A stretch of 64,000 bases of DNA from Mycobacterium sp. D16Q13 (GTDB lineage: Bacteria > Actinomycetota > Actinomycetes > Mycobacteriales > Mycobacteriaceae), in assembly GCF_002013375.1 (NCBI RefSeq), contig NZ_MAEW01000003.1, forward strand, positions 558,001-622,000, given 5' to 3'. The notes beneath the pieces are model-generated. The model ran no database searches and had not been told where the DNA came from. It saw nothing but the letters and a program-made list of their open reading frames with translations. This document shows, piece by piece, positions 45,149 through 53,141 of this stretch; within the stretch, counting starts at the first letter, position 1, and each line of letters begins with the position of its first letter. The position numbers and the translations under genes are program-made.

Positions 45149-46432
45149 GTGAGTACCGATAACTTGCCGACTGACGTGCCCCCGCGCGTGCCCGGTCTTT
45201 CGCCGCGGCAGCATCAACGGGTCTTTGCCCAGTCCACCAAGCTGCAAGACGTCCTGTACGAAATCAGGGGTCCGGTACACGCTCACGCCGCCCGGCTGGA
45301 AGCCGAGGGGCACCGCATCCTCAAGCTCAACATCGGCAACCCCGCGCCGTTCGGCTTCGAGGCGCCCGATGTCATCATGCGCGACATCATCCAGGCGCTC
45401 CCCTACGCGCAGGGGTACTCCGATTCCAAGGGCATCCTGCCCGCGCGGCGCGCGGTGGTGACCCGCTATGAACTGGTCGAGGGATTCCCGTACCTGGACG
45501 TGGACGACGTCTATCTGGGCAACGGGGTATCCGAGCTCATCACCATGACCACCCAGGCGCTGCTCGACAACGGCGACCAGGTGCTCATCCCGGCCCCCGA
45601 CTACCCGCTGTGGACTGCCGCAACCTCGTTGGCCGGCGGCACCGCGGTGCATTACCTGTGCGATGAGACCAACGGCTGGATGCCGGATATCGAGGATCTG
45701 GAATCCAAGATCACCGAGCGCACCAAGGCCCTGGTCATCATCAACCCGAACAACCCCACCGGCGCCGTGTACACCCGCGAAATTCTCACCAAGATGGTGG
45801 CGCTGGCACGCAAGCATCAGCTGCTGCTCCTGGCCGACGAGATCTACGACAAGATCCTCTATGACGACGCCGAGCACATCAGCGTCGCATCGCTGGCCCC
45901 GGATCTGCTGTGCTTCACCTTCAACGGTCTGTCCAAGGCGTACCGGGTGGCGGGCTACCGATCGGCCTGGCTGGCCATCACCGGACCCAAGGATCACGCC
46001 GCCAGCCTGCTGGAGGGCGTCAATCTCCTGGCCAACATGCGTCTATGCCCGAATGTGCCTGCCCAACACGCGATTCAGGTTGCGCTCGGCGGGCATCAGA
46101 GCATCGATGACCTGGTGCTGCCGGGCGGTCGCCTGCTGGAGCAACGCGATGTGGCCTGGACCAAGCTCAACGAGATTCCCGGCGTCTCCTGCGTGAAGCC
46201 GAAGGGCGCGCTCTACGCGTTCCCGCGGCTGGACCCCGAGGTGCACGAGATCCACGATGATGACCAGCTCGTCCTGGACCTGCTCCTCAACGAGAAGATC
46301 CTGCTGACACAGGGCACGGGCTTCAATTGGCCTGAGCCTGATCATCTTCGGATCGTCACGTTGCCATGGGCCCGCGACCTGGCGGTCGCCATCGAGCGAC
46401 TGGGCAACTTCCTGGCGAGCTACCGCCAGTAA
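45149..46432 (+). CDS. aspC: PLP-dependent aspartate/alanine-type aminotransferase (Rv0337c-like)
   Basis: A 427-residue fold-type I aminotransferase. Cofactor motifs: IINPNNPTGAVY, LADEIYDKILYDD and FNGLSKAYRVAGYRSAW, in which the Lys is the PLP Schiff-base residue and the Arg that follows binds phosphate. It probably interconverts alanine or aspartate with a 2-oxoacid; the M. tuberculosis orthologue is named AspC, though AlaA-like specificity is possible. It follows etfD by 34 bases on the same strand, as in M. tuberculosis. Confidence 0.92.
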   Translation: MSTDNLPTDVPPRVPGLSPRQHQRVFAQSTKLQDVLYEIRGPVHAHAARLEAEGHRILKLNIGNPAPFGFEAPDVIMRDIIQALPYAQGYSDSKGILPARRAVVTRYELVEGFPYLDVDDVYLGNGVSELITMTTQALLDNGDQVLIPAPDYPLWTAATSLAGGTAVHYLCDETNGWMPDIEDLESKITERTKALVIINPNNPTGAVYTREILTKMVALARKHQLLLLADEIYDKILYDDAEHISVASLAPDLLCFTFNGLSKAYRVAGYRSAWLAITGPKDHAASLLEGVNLLANMRLCPNVPAQHAIQVALGGHQSIDDLVLPGGRLLEQRDVAWTKLNEIPGVSCVKPKGALYAFPRLDPEVHEIHDDDQLVLDLLLNEKILLTQGTGFNWPEPDHLRIVTLPWARDLAVAIERLGNFLASYRQ

Positions 46433-46442
46433 CCGCGCCCTC

Positions 46443-46505
46443 CGCCGACACTCCGGTTTTCGACGCGTTTCGCGAGTGCGACGCGCAGAACGCGGCGTGT
46501 CGGCG
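46443..46505. terminator. Possible bidirectional terminator stem between aspC and udg
   Basis: CGCCGACAC (46443-46451) pairs with GTGTCGGCG (46497-46505), 9 bp, in the 85-bp gap between convergent genes. The loop is long (45 bases) and no U-tract is present, so the call is weak. Confidence 0.35.
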
Positions 46506-46517
46506 CGGCATCTGGGG

Positions 46518-47861
46518 TCAGGAGGCGTGCGGCAGCTCTTCCACACGCTTACCCAGGCAGAACACACGCCATCCGGCGTTGACCCACTTGGCGGCGTCCA
46601 GGCAATTGCGGCCGTCCACAATGACTTTGGTGCGCACAACCTTGGCGAGCTCATCGGGGTCGAAGTCGACGAACTCCTGCCATTCGGTGAGCAGCAGCAC
46701 GGCATCGGCACGGTCGGCGGCCTCCAGCACCGAGGTGGCGTAGTTCAGCGTCGGGAACAGCCGGCGTGAATTGTCCAGGGCCTTCGGGTCGTACACGTTG
46801 ACTGCCGCGCCATTGAGCTGCAGCAGACCGGCGACGTTGAGTGCGGGCGAGTCGCGCACATCGTCCGACTCCGGCTTAAAGGCCGCACCCAGCACCGCGA
46901 TGTTGGCACCGAGTAGCGATCCACCGCAGGCCTTGGTGGCGAGCTCCACCATCCGGGTGCGGCGGCGCATGTTGATGCTGTCGACCTCGCGCAGAAAAGT
47001 CAGGGCATGGCTGGCGCCCAGCTCGCCCGCGCGGGCCATGAAGGCCCGGATGTCCTTGGGCAGGCATCCGCCGCCGAAACCCAGGCCCGCGTTGAGGAAT
47101 CGTCGGCCAATGCGCGGGTCGTATCCGAGCGCGTCCGCCAGGGTGGTCACATCGGCGCCCACCGCCTCGCACACCTCCGAGATGGCGTTGATGAAGGAAA
47201 TCTTGGTCGCCAGGAAGGCGTTGGCCGAAACCTTCACCAATTCAGCGGTTTCCAGATCGGTGACCAGGAAGGGAACTTCCTCGTCGAGGATCGGCCCGTA
47301 CAGTTCGCGAACGAGCTTCTCGGCGCGGTCAGAATCCTGCTGCACACCCAGCACGATGCGGTCCGGGTGCAGGGTGTCCTTGACGGCGAAGCCTTCGCGC
47401 AGGAACTCGGGGTTCCAGGCCACCTCGACATCAACGCCCTCGGCCGCGAATCCTGCTGCCCGCTGGCCCAGTTCGCGTGCGGTACCCACGGGGACGGTCG
47501 ACTTGCCGATGATCACCGCCGTCCGTGAGAGCAGCGGCACCAAGGTATCGATCACGGCGTGGACGTAGCACAGGTCCGCTCCGTATTCACCCTTCTTCTG
47601 CGGCGTACCGACACCCAGAAAGTGCACATCGGCGAATTCGGCGGCCTCGGCATAGCTCGTGGTGAAGCGCAGCCGCCCGGCTGCGATGTTGCTCTGCAGT
47701 ATCTTTCGCAGCCCGGGCTCGTAAAACGGGATGTCGCCGCCGGAGAGCTTGGCGACCTTGCCTGGGTCAATGTCGACGCCGAGCACCTCATGACCAAGCT
47801 CGGCCATGCAGGCGGCATGGGTAGCTCCGAGGTATCCGGTTCCGAAAACGGTGCATCGCAT
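46518..47861 (-). CDS. udgA: UDP-glucose 6-dehydrogenase
   Basis: A 447-residue enzyme oxidising UDP-glucose to UDP-glucuronate with two NAD+. The N-terminal Rossmann motif is FGTGYLGATHA; the catalytic Cys lies in GFGGGCLPKD; the conserved NPEFLREG, KVSANAFLATKISFIN and AFKPESDDVRDSP motifs are all present. ATG 47861 begins at the Rossmann strand (MRCTVFGTG); the longer upstream frame is not protein-like. Equivalent of Rv0322. Confidence 0.94.
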   Translation of the reverse strand: MRCTVFGTGYLGATHAACMAELGHEVLGVDIDPGKVAKLSGGDIPFYEPGLRKILQSNIAAGRLRFTTSYAEAAEFADVHFLGVGTPQKKGEYGADLCYVHAVIDTLVPLLSRTAVIIGKSTVPVGTARELGQRAAGFAAEGVDVEVAWNPEFLREGFAVKDTLHPDRIVLGVQQDSDRAEKLVRELYGPILDEEVPFLVTDLETAELVKVSANAFLATKISFINAISEVCEAVGADVTTLADALGYDPRIGRRFLNAGLGFGGGCLPKDIRAFMARAGELGASHALTFLREVDSINMRRRTRMVELATKACGGSLLGANIAVLGAAFKPESDDVRDSPALNVAGLLQLNGAAVNVYDPKALDNSRRLFPTLNYATSVLEAADRADAVLLLTEWQEFVDFDPDELAKVVRTKVIVDGRNCLDAAKWVNAGWRVFCLGKRVEELPHAS

Positions 47862-47877
47862 ACTGCCTATATAGGCC

Positions 47878-47897
47878 TCCAGGGTTAGCAACCTGGA
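47878..47897. repeat. Inverted repeat between the Rv0312-like gene and udgA
   Basis: TCCAGG, GTTAGCAA, CCTGGA, with additional inner TT/AA pairing. It lies 17-36 bases upstream of the udgA ATG and might be an operator or part of a leader. Confidence 0.35.
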
Positions 47898-47958
47898 TAC
47901 GCCGCACCATCGGTGTCCTAACGCCGGGTGTACGGCGAAAAGCATTGTGAATCAGGGA

Positions 47959-49704
47959 TTAATGCCCGCCAAACGGCCAGGGGAACCCCGAGTTCGAGCC
48001 GCCGCCGGACCCGCTGCCCGATCCGCCGCCGTGAGAGCCGCCGCTGTCGCCCCAGCCACCGCGCGAACTGCCGCCGTCGCCCCAGCCACCGCGGGACCCG
48101 CCGTTATCGCCCCAGCCGCCGCGTGAGGACCCACTATCGGAGCCACCACCACGTGAGCCGCTGTCCGAACCGCCGCGCGAGCCGCTGTCACCCCAGCCGC
48201 CGCGACCGCTGTCCGAGCCACCACGCGAATTTCCGTCGTCGCCCCAACCACCGCGACCCGAACCACCACGCGATCCGCTGTGGGAACCGCTATCGGGGTT
48301 GCCGCCCCCGATCGGCGGCAGGCCGGGAATCGAGATAATCGGCGGCTGCTGAGTCTGGGCAGGGGGCGTGTACGTCGGGCGGTTGCGGTCCGGCCACCAC
48401 GGATTCTCCTGGCGCCGCGGCTGCTCCCACACCGGCGGGAACAACGGAATCGGCACCGGCACGATGGCGGGCGGCGGCGCGGCGGGCGCGGGCTCCTCCG
48501 GAGCAGGTGCGGCGGGTGCCGGAGGTGCCTCCGGTACGGGCGCCGGTGCCTGCGGCGCCGGCTGAACAGGTGCGGGAGCCGCGGGCTTGGGGGCCGCCGG
48601 CGCGGGGTTGCGCTGCGGCGCCGGAGCCACCACCACCTGCTGTACGGGAGCGGGTGCGGCGGGCGCGGGTGCCTCCACCACCGGTGCCGGTGGTGGTTGT
48701 TGGGGGGCCTCCGGCGGCAACGCGTTTTGCACCGGGTTCTGCACGACGGCGCGGTCCGGCGAGGACGGCCCCTGGTCCACCGTGGAGCGCACCGTCACTG
48801 TCAGCGAGACGGCAAGCGCTATCGAACAAATGCCGAAGACCAGCAGCAATGGCGCACCCACCAGGAGGAACGGTTTGCGTTCGGCGGGTTGGTCATCGAA
48901 GTCCTCGTACTCGCGCAGGTCGGTCTGCGCTTCCCCCGGCTCGCTGGCGCTCTCGGTCACGGCGTCGGGGTGCACGAAGCCTGTTCCGGTGGGCCCTTCG
49001 AGCGAGTAAGCCTGCCCCAGCAGCGCGGTGTTGGCCTCGAAATCCGGTTCCTGCGCCGACGCCAGCGCGGCACCACGGGCAAGCGCCAGCTCGGGCTGGT
49101 CCGGAGAATTCACCGGCAGCGAGATCGCCTCGCCCAGCGGATCGGTGAGATCGGAGACATCAGTGCCCAGGCCCAGCAAGAACACTCCGTCGGGTGCGTT
49201 CTCGTGACCCTTGAGTGGATTCACCAGGCTTGCCAGCACCCCGGGGGTAACTCCGGTGATGAGCGGCTCGCTGGCCAGACCGACGATGGAGCCGTCGGCG
49301 GAGTCCACCACCGCGAGCGTCGCGTTCTCCGGCTCGATGACCAGCAGTGCCGATTTGTCGTACCCGGTCACATTGCTGGCCGCCTTGGCCAGCGCCCCGC
49401 CTGCATGCAGCGCGGAGAAGAATCCGACACCGTCGATCCCGCGGCTGGCCAGCGAATCGCGTAGCTCGGCGGCTTGGGCGTGATCGCTCCACACCACGCC
49501 GGTGGACACCAGGTGATGGCCGCCGTCGAGCATGCCGTCACGGGTGCCCACGATGGCGGAAAGTACCTGTTCGGAGGCGGAGCCTTCGCCGTCGGAAACG
49601 ATGATGGTGTCGGTGTCGACGATCCTGCCGTCCGCACCCGCGCCCTCGACCAGTACCAGCCGGGCAGTCGTCGGTGTCATAGCGACACCAAGTACGACGT
49701 CCAC
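47959..49704 (-). CDS. Rv0312-like Pro/Gly-rich membrane protein (DUF7159-type N-domain)
   Basis: A 581-residue protein of unknown function. The N-terminal 240 residues look like an actin/Hsp70-type fold (VDVVLGVAMTPTTARLVLVE). One transmembrane helix lies near residues 277-304. The outer part is Ala/Pro-rich, then ISIPGLPPIGGG, then a Gly/Ser/Asp-rich tail with five RGGWGD repeats. GTG 49704 is chosen because GGAGG lies 7 bases upstream; this shortens the frame by 11 codons. Layout parallels the Hsp70-like gene at 37623, including the IPGLPPI motif. Confidence 0.8.
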   Translation of the reverse strand: MDVVLGVAMTPTTARLVLVEGAGADGRIVDTDTIIVSDGEGSASEQVLSAIVGTRDGMLDGGHHLVSTGVVWSDHAQAAELRDSLASRGIDGVGFFSALHAGGALAKAASNVTGYDKSALLVIEPENATLAVVDSADGSIVGLASEPLITGVTPGVLASLVNPLKGHENAPDGVFLLGLGTDVSDLTDPLGEAISLPVNSPDQPELALARGAALASAQEPDFEANTALLGQAYSLEGPTGTGFVHPDAVTESASEPGEAQTDLREYEDFDDQPAERKPFLLVGAPLLLVFGICSIALAVSLTVTVRSTVDQGPSSPDRAVVQNPVQNALPPEAPQQPPPAPVVEAPAPAAPAPVQQVVVAPAPQRNPAPAAPKPAAPAPVQPAPQAPAPVPEAPPAPAAPAPEEPAPAAPPPAIVPVPIPLFPPVWEQPRRQENPWWPDRNRPTYTPPAQTQQPPIISIPGLPPIGGGNPDSGSHSGSRGGSGRGGWGDDGNSRGGSDSGRGGWGDSGSRGGSDSGSRGGGSDSGSSRGGWGDNGGSRGGWGDGGSSRGGWGDSGGSHGGGSGSGSGGGSNSGFPWPFGGH

Positions 49705-49821
49705 GTCAGATCCTCCGCTACATATCGACAGGGGCACCCGAACAAACGCGCCAAGGCCGTCAAAAAGTTCGAGTTGTTGCCGATTGTGTATCGGTACGGC
49801 GCGTTTCCCCGTTACCCCCGG

Positions 49822-50391
49822 TTAGGGGTCGATGAAGTTCTGGTAGGAGCGCGACGGGGTCGGACCGCGCTGCCCCTGGTACTTCGACCCTACCCCGGCA
49901 CTTCCATACGGGTGCTCGGCCGGAGACGTCAGGCGCAGCAGGCAAAGCTGCCCGATCTTCATGCCCGGCCACAGCGTGATCGGCAGGTTGGCGACGTTCG
50001 AAAGCTCCAAGGTGATGTGTCCGGAAAATCCGGGGTCGATGAATCCGGCGGTGGAGTGAGTCAACAGCCCGAGCCGCCCCAGCGAGGACTTTCCTTCCAG
50101 CCGTCCGGCAAGGTCGTCGGGCAGCGAGCAGATCTCCAGCGTGGACCCGAGCACGAATTCACCCGGATGCAGTACAAACGGCTCACCCTCGTCCGGCTCA
50201 ACCAGACTGGTCAGCTCATCCTGGCGTTCTTTGGGGTCGATATGCGTGTAGCGGGTGTTGTTGAACACCCGGAACAGGCTGTCGAGCCGAACGTCGATGC
50301 TCGACGGCTGGATGAGGGCGGGATCAAGGGGCTCGATGCCAAGGCGCCCAGCGTCAAGCTCGGCGCGAATATCGCGATCGGACAGCAGCAC
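49822..50391 (-). CDS. dcd: dCTP deaminase
   Basis: A 189-residue enzyme. It deaminates dCTP, and in mycobacteria the Dcd enzyme is bifunctional and also releases diphosphate to give dUMP. Motifs: [35 protein letters not shown] (catalytic Arg and the Glu-containing DPG loop) and [23 protein letters not shown] start. Equivalent of Rv0321. Confidence 0.95.
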   Translation of the reverse strand: MLLSDRDIRAELDAGRLGIEPLDPALIQPSSIDVRLDSLFRVFNNTRYTHIDPKERQDELTSLVEPDEGEPFVLHPGEFVLGSTLEICSLPDDLAGRLEGKSSLGRLGLLTHSTAGFIDPGFSGHITLELSNVANLPITLWPGMKIGQLCLLRLTSPAEHPYGSAGVGSKYQGQRGPTPSRSYQNFIDP

Positions 50392-50442
50392 GCGAGCAGC
50401 CTACCGATGGGCCGCCCGCATGAAGAGGTTCGGGCGGCGCAC

Positions 50443-51123
50443 CTACCCCTTGATGGCGATGACGGCTCCCGGCCGCAGCCAGCCGATAAGTCGAACCAGC
50501 GCGGCATCGTCCAGCGTCACGCATCCGGCCGAGGGGCCGCCGTCGGAGGCGTGCACGAAGAACGCCGATCCGGCGCCGGGGGTATGCGATGCGTTGACGC
50601 CCATGACGATCGCGCGCGGGTAGCCGTCGAGCTCTTCACTCAGCGACGTGTCAAAAGCACACGCGGATTGAGCGCAACGCTGGTGCGTGTTGTAACCCGG
50701 GCTGGCGGGATCGCCGTTCCACCAATCGTCGGCGTCCACCTGCAGATAATCCAGGCCGTGCGCCACCGACGGTTCGGTGCCAAAGGCGTAGTCCAGGCTG
50801 AAGACGCCCGTGGGGGTCGCTGGATTGTCGTCGCTGGCGGTGTCCGCGAACCCGGCCGCGCCGACATCGGAGGGAAGGTTCTGTTCGACAGGCTCCCAGG
50901 TATTACCCGCTCGCTGCCAGATACCGATGACGGCCTTGGTACCGCCGGTTCCCTGGACCGATACCACTTGTGTTGCGGTACCGACAGATTCGGCAAACCA
51001 CGGCGGCTGCGTGGCCTGCGCCGCCGCGGCCGGAACGACCGCGACCGGGCGCACCCCAGGACCGGTGCCGCACGCACCCGCCAGAAGCACAAGGCTCAGC
51101 GGCAGCAGACGGATCGGGGACAC
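50443..51123 (-). CDS. YkuD-type (L,D-transpeptidase-like) lipoprotein, Rv0320-like
   Basis: A 226-residue exported protein with a lipobox (LLAGACGTG, Cys about residue 18). The C-terminal half has the YkuD pattern FFVHASDGGPSAGCVTLDD: a His, and a Ser-Ala-Gly-Cys in place of the usual Ser-His-Gly-Cys, as in the COG3786 subgroup. These domains act on peptidoglycan; activity here is unproven. It is followed by dcd and preceded by a paralogue on the same strand, 43 bases away. Confidence 0.8.
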   Translation of the reverse strand: MSPIRLLPLSLVLLAGACGTGPGVRPVAVVPAAAAQATQPPWFAESVGTATQVVSVQGTGGTKAVIGIWQRAGNTWEPVEQNLPSDVGAAGFADTASDDNPATPTGVFSLDYAFGTEPSVAHGLDYLQVDADDWWNGDPASPGYNTHQRCAQSACAFDTSLSEELDGYPRAIVMGVNASHTPGAGSAFFVHASDGGPSAGCVTLDDAALVRLIGWLRPGAVIAIKG

Positions 51124-51166
51124 TCATCCATGGTGCTGGCTCAACCTGGAAAACGCCTGTCAGTAA

Positions 51167-51814
51167 CTAACCTTTAACGGCAATGACCGCACCCGGCCGC
51201 AGCCAGCCGATCAATTGCACGAGCATCCCGTCGTCCAGGGATACGCAGCCCGCGGTCGGCCCACCGTCGGTGGTGTGGACGAAGAAGGCCGAGCCGCCAC
51301 CGGGCACTCTGTCCTTGTTCACACCCATGACGATGGCGTGCTTGTACTGCGGGATCGGCAGGTTCTCGCTCTGTGAAGTGTTGAACGGGCACTCGGCCTT
51401 GGCGCACTGCTGATGCGTGTTGTAGGTGGGGCTGTTGCTATCCCCGTCCCACCAGTCGTTCGGTCCGACCTGGACGTACCGCAGACCGCTCGGGGGCGGC
51501 GGCGCAGTACCAAAGGCCCAGTCCAGCGAGTAGACGCCGTTGGGGGTGGCCGACGCCCCTTCGCGTGCCTTGTCGATAAATCCGGCCGAGCCCACATGCG
51601 CGGGGATTCCCGTGGACACGGCCTTCCATTCGTTGCCGCTGCGCTGGAACACGTCGATCTTGGCCTTGGAGCCGCCCGCGCCGTTGACCGCGACCACCTG
51701 CGTCGCGTTGCCGACGGACTGGGCGAACCAGGGCACGAAGGGTTCCGCGGCAGCAGATGTTGAGGTAGCCAGGGCGAGGAGGGCCGCACACAGCAGCGTC
51801 ACAGGACGGAACAC
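51167..51814 (-). CDS. YkuD-type exported protein, paralogue
   Basis: A 215-residue protein with a cleavable signal peptide (VTLLCAALLALATSTSAAA). It shares PWFAQSVGNATQVVAV, NTHQQCAKAECPF and FFVHTTDGGPTAGCVSLDD with the neighbouring lipoprotein, so the two are tandem duplicates, one lipid-anchored and one secreted. Two extra Cys residues in the shared middle segment may form a disulfide. GTG 51814 is preferred since it starts the signal peptide. Confidence 0.78.
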   Translation of the reverse strand: MFRPVTLLCAALLALATSTSAAAEPFVPWFAQSVGNATQVVAVNGAGGSKAKIDVFQRSGNEWKAVSTGIPAHVGSAGFIDKAREGASATPNGVYSLDWAFGTAPPPPSGLRYVQVGPNDWWDGDSNSPTYNTHQQCAKAECPFNTSQSENLPIPQYKHAIVMGVNKDRVPGGGSAFFVHTTDGGPTAGCVSLDDGMLVQLIGWLRPGAVIAVKG

Positions 51815-51885
51815 GAGACCATCTTCGCCGATGTTGTTCTCGAATCCTTCAAGGTTGGGACACGGTTGCGCCACAGACCGATCGG

Positions 51886-51891
51886 TATAGT
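51886..51891 (+). promoter_or_regulatory. Predicted -10 box of the alpha/beta hydrolase pseudogene (leaderless)
   Basis: TATAGT, 6 bases (TCGGCC), ATG at 51898. The promoter appears intact although the gene is broken. Confidence 0.5.
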
Positions 51892-51897
51892 TCGGCC

Positions 51898-52652
51898 ATG
51901 GACGCCGAGCTCGAAGAATGGAAAGCCGCCGGGCACTACTTCGATTACCTGGGTTTCGACATCTTCTACCGCATCGAGGGCAGCGGGCCTCCCCTGCTAC
52001 TCATCCACGGCTATCCGTTCAATTCATGGGATTGGACCCTCCTCTGGCCCGAGTTGGTGCAGCGGTTCACCGTCATCGCACCGGACATGATCGGCATGGG
52101 CTTTTCCGACAAGCCCGTCCAGTACGGATACTCGGTTCTCGATCACGCCGATATGCATGAGGCGCTGCTGTCCTATCTGGGCATCGAACGGGTGCACCTG
52201 CTCACCCACGATCTGGGCAACTCCGTCGGCCAGGAGTTGTTGGCGCGCTTCGAATTCGAGGAACAATCGCGCGGCCGGGTACCCATCGACTCGGTGACGT
52301 GGCTCAACGGCGGGCTGTTCATCGAGGCCTACCGTCCCCGGATCGCCCAGACCTTGATGTCACGAACACCGTTGGGCGACTTGGTCAGCAGATTCCAGGG
52401 CACGCCGGTGTCGCGCCGGATCCTGGATGCCGCCGTGAGCGAGATGTTCGGCCCCGACACCAAGCCCTGCGGATGATCGACGGACCGATCGACCCGAACT
52501 CCGGATTGCACATGGCCGAGCGCTATCTCGAGGTCATTCACGACCCCGACGTCGTGCTACTCGACGACAACATTGGCCATTGGCCACAGATCGAGGCGCC
52601 CGAGGCGGTGCTCACGCACTTCCTCGCGCACATCGATCGGGTGACTACTTAG
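51898..52652 (+). pseudogene. Alpha/beta hydrolase (haloalkane dehalogenase-like), internally deleted and frameshifted
   Basis: The first 189 codons encode an intact alpha/beta-hydrolase N-terminus: LLLIHGYPFNSWDW (oxyanion region) and LLTHDLGNSVGQELL with Asp as nucleophile, as in dehalogenases and epoxide hydrolases. The frame then stops at 52476 (DTKPCG). Just before, in another frame, sequence resumes as RMIDGPIDPNSGLHMAERY and DDNIGHWPQIEAPEAV, containing the acid/His end of the fold. About 60-70 residues normally between these parts are missing, so this is a deletion rather than a single-base error. The truncated product lacks the catalytic His. Confidence 0.75.
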
Positions 52653-53064
52653 GCGGCGCCGGCGGGGCCATGTCCATGAACGACGAGAAGGTCGCGTAGT
52701 TACAGTCGGCCTCTCCGGTGCCGGTCGTGCTCTGGCAGACCACCTTGTCGTTCAGATAGATGCGCACCGTCACGGCGGCGTCCGGGGTCGCGGTGGAACG
52801 CCAGTCGGCCTTGACCTCCGCATGGTTGGGAATCTTGGCGCCACGGGACAGATCGCCGACGGTCGCGTCGACCTTCCAGGGCAGGGTCACGCCGTCGGCG
52901 GGCTGCATCTCGGTGCCGTCCCAGTACTGGACGTTGGCCGTGGTGGCGGTGGACGAGATGACCTCGTAGGTCACCGTCTTGTCATCCGCGTGTGCCGCCG
53001 CGGGGAAGCTGAGCGCAGCGGCTGAGGCCACGGCAGACGCGGCAAGTAATTGACGGACGGTCAT
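52645..53064 (-). CDS. Secreted MmpS-like domain protein
   Basis: A 139-residue protein with a Sec signal peptide (LLAASAVASAAALSFPAAAHA). The mature part resembles the periplasmic domain of MmpS: VTYEVISSTATTANVQYWDG, LPWKVDATVGDL, and two Cys (VVCQS, ADCNY) positioned like the MmpS disulfide. Unlike MmpS it has no membrane anchor and no adjacent mmpL. It may bind a lipid or siderophore in the periplasm (inference). The stop overlaps the convergent pseudogene by 8 bases. Confidence 0.75.
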   Translation of the reverse strand: MTVRQLLAASAVASAAALSFPAAAHADDKTVTYEVISSTATTANVQYWDGTEMQPADGVTLPWKVDATVGDLSRGAKIPNHAEVKADWRSTATPDAAVTVRIYLNDKVVCQSTTGTGEADCNYATFSSFMDMAPPAPPK

Positions 53065-53141
53065 GGAACACCTCGAGATGTCAGTTAGGTTTACAGATCG
53101 TTAGGCAGGCTACAGGGATTTTCTGGGCGTCTGCTGAGGCC

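Noticed and set aside
49800..49822. Another IniR-type motif (GGTTAGGGGTCG) near dcd
   Set aside because: It lacks the GGGGAT core, is single, and lies at the 3' end of dcd far from ini genes.
52430..52480. Single-base sequencing error explaining the broken alpha/beta hydrolase
   Set aside because: Restoring the frame would not supply the roughly 60-70 residues missing between the two halves.
53075..53115. IdeR iron box upstream of the MmpS-like gene (TTAGGCAGGCTAC)
   Set aside because: Only part of one half matches the consensus and the alignment needs a gap.
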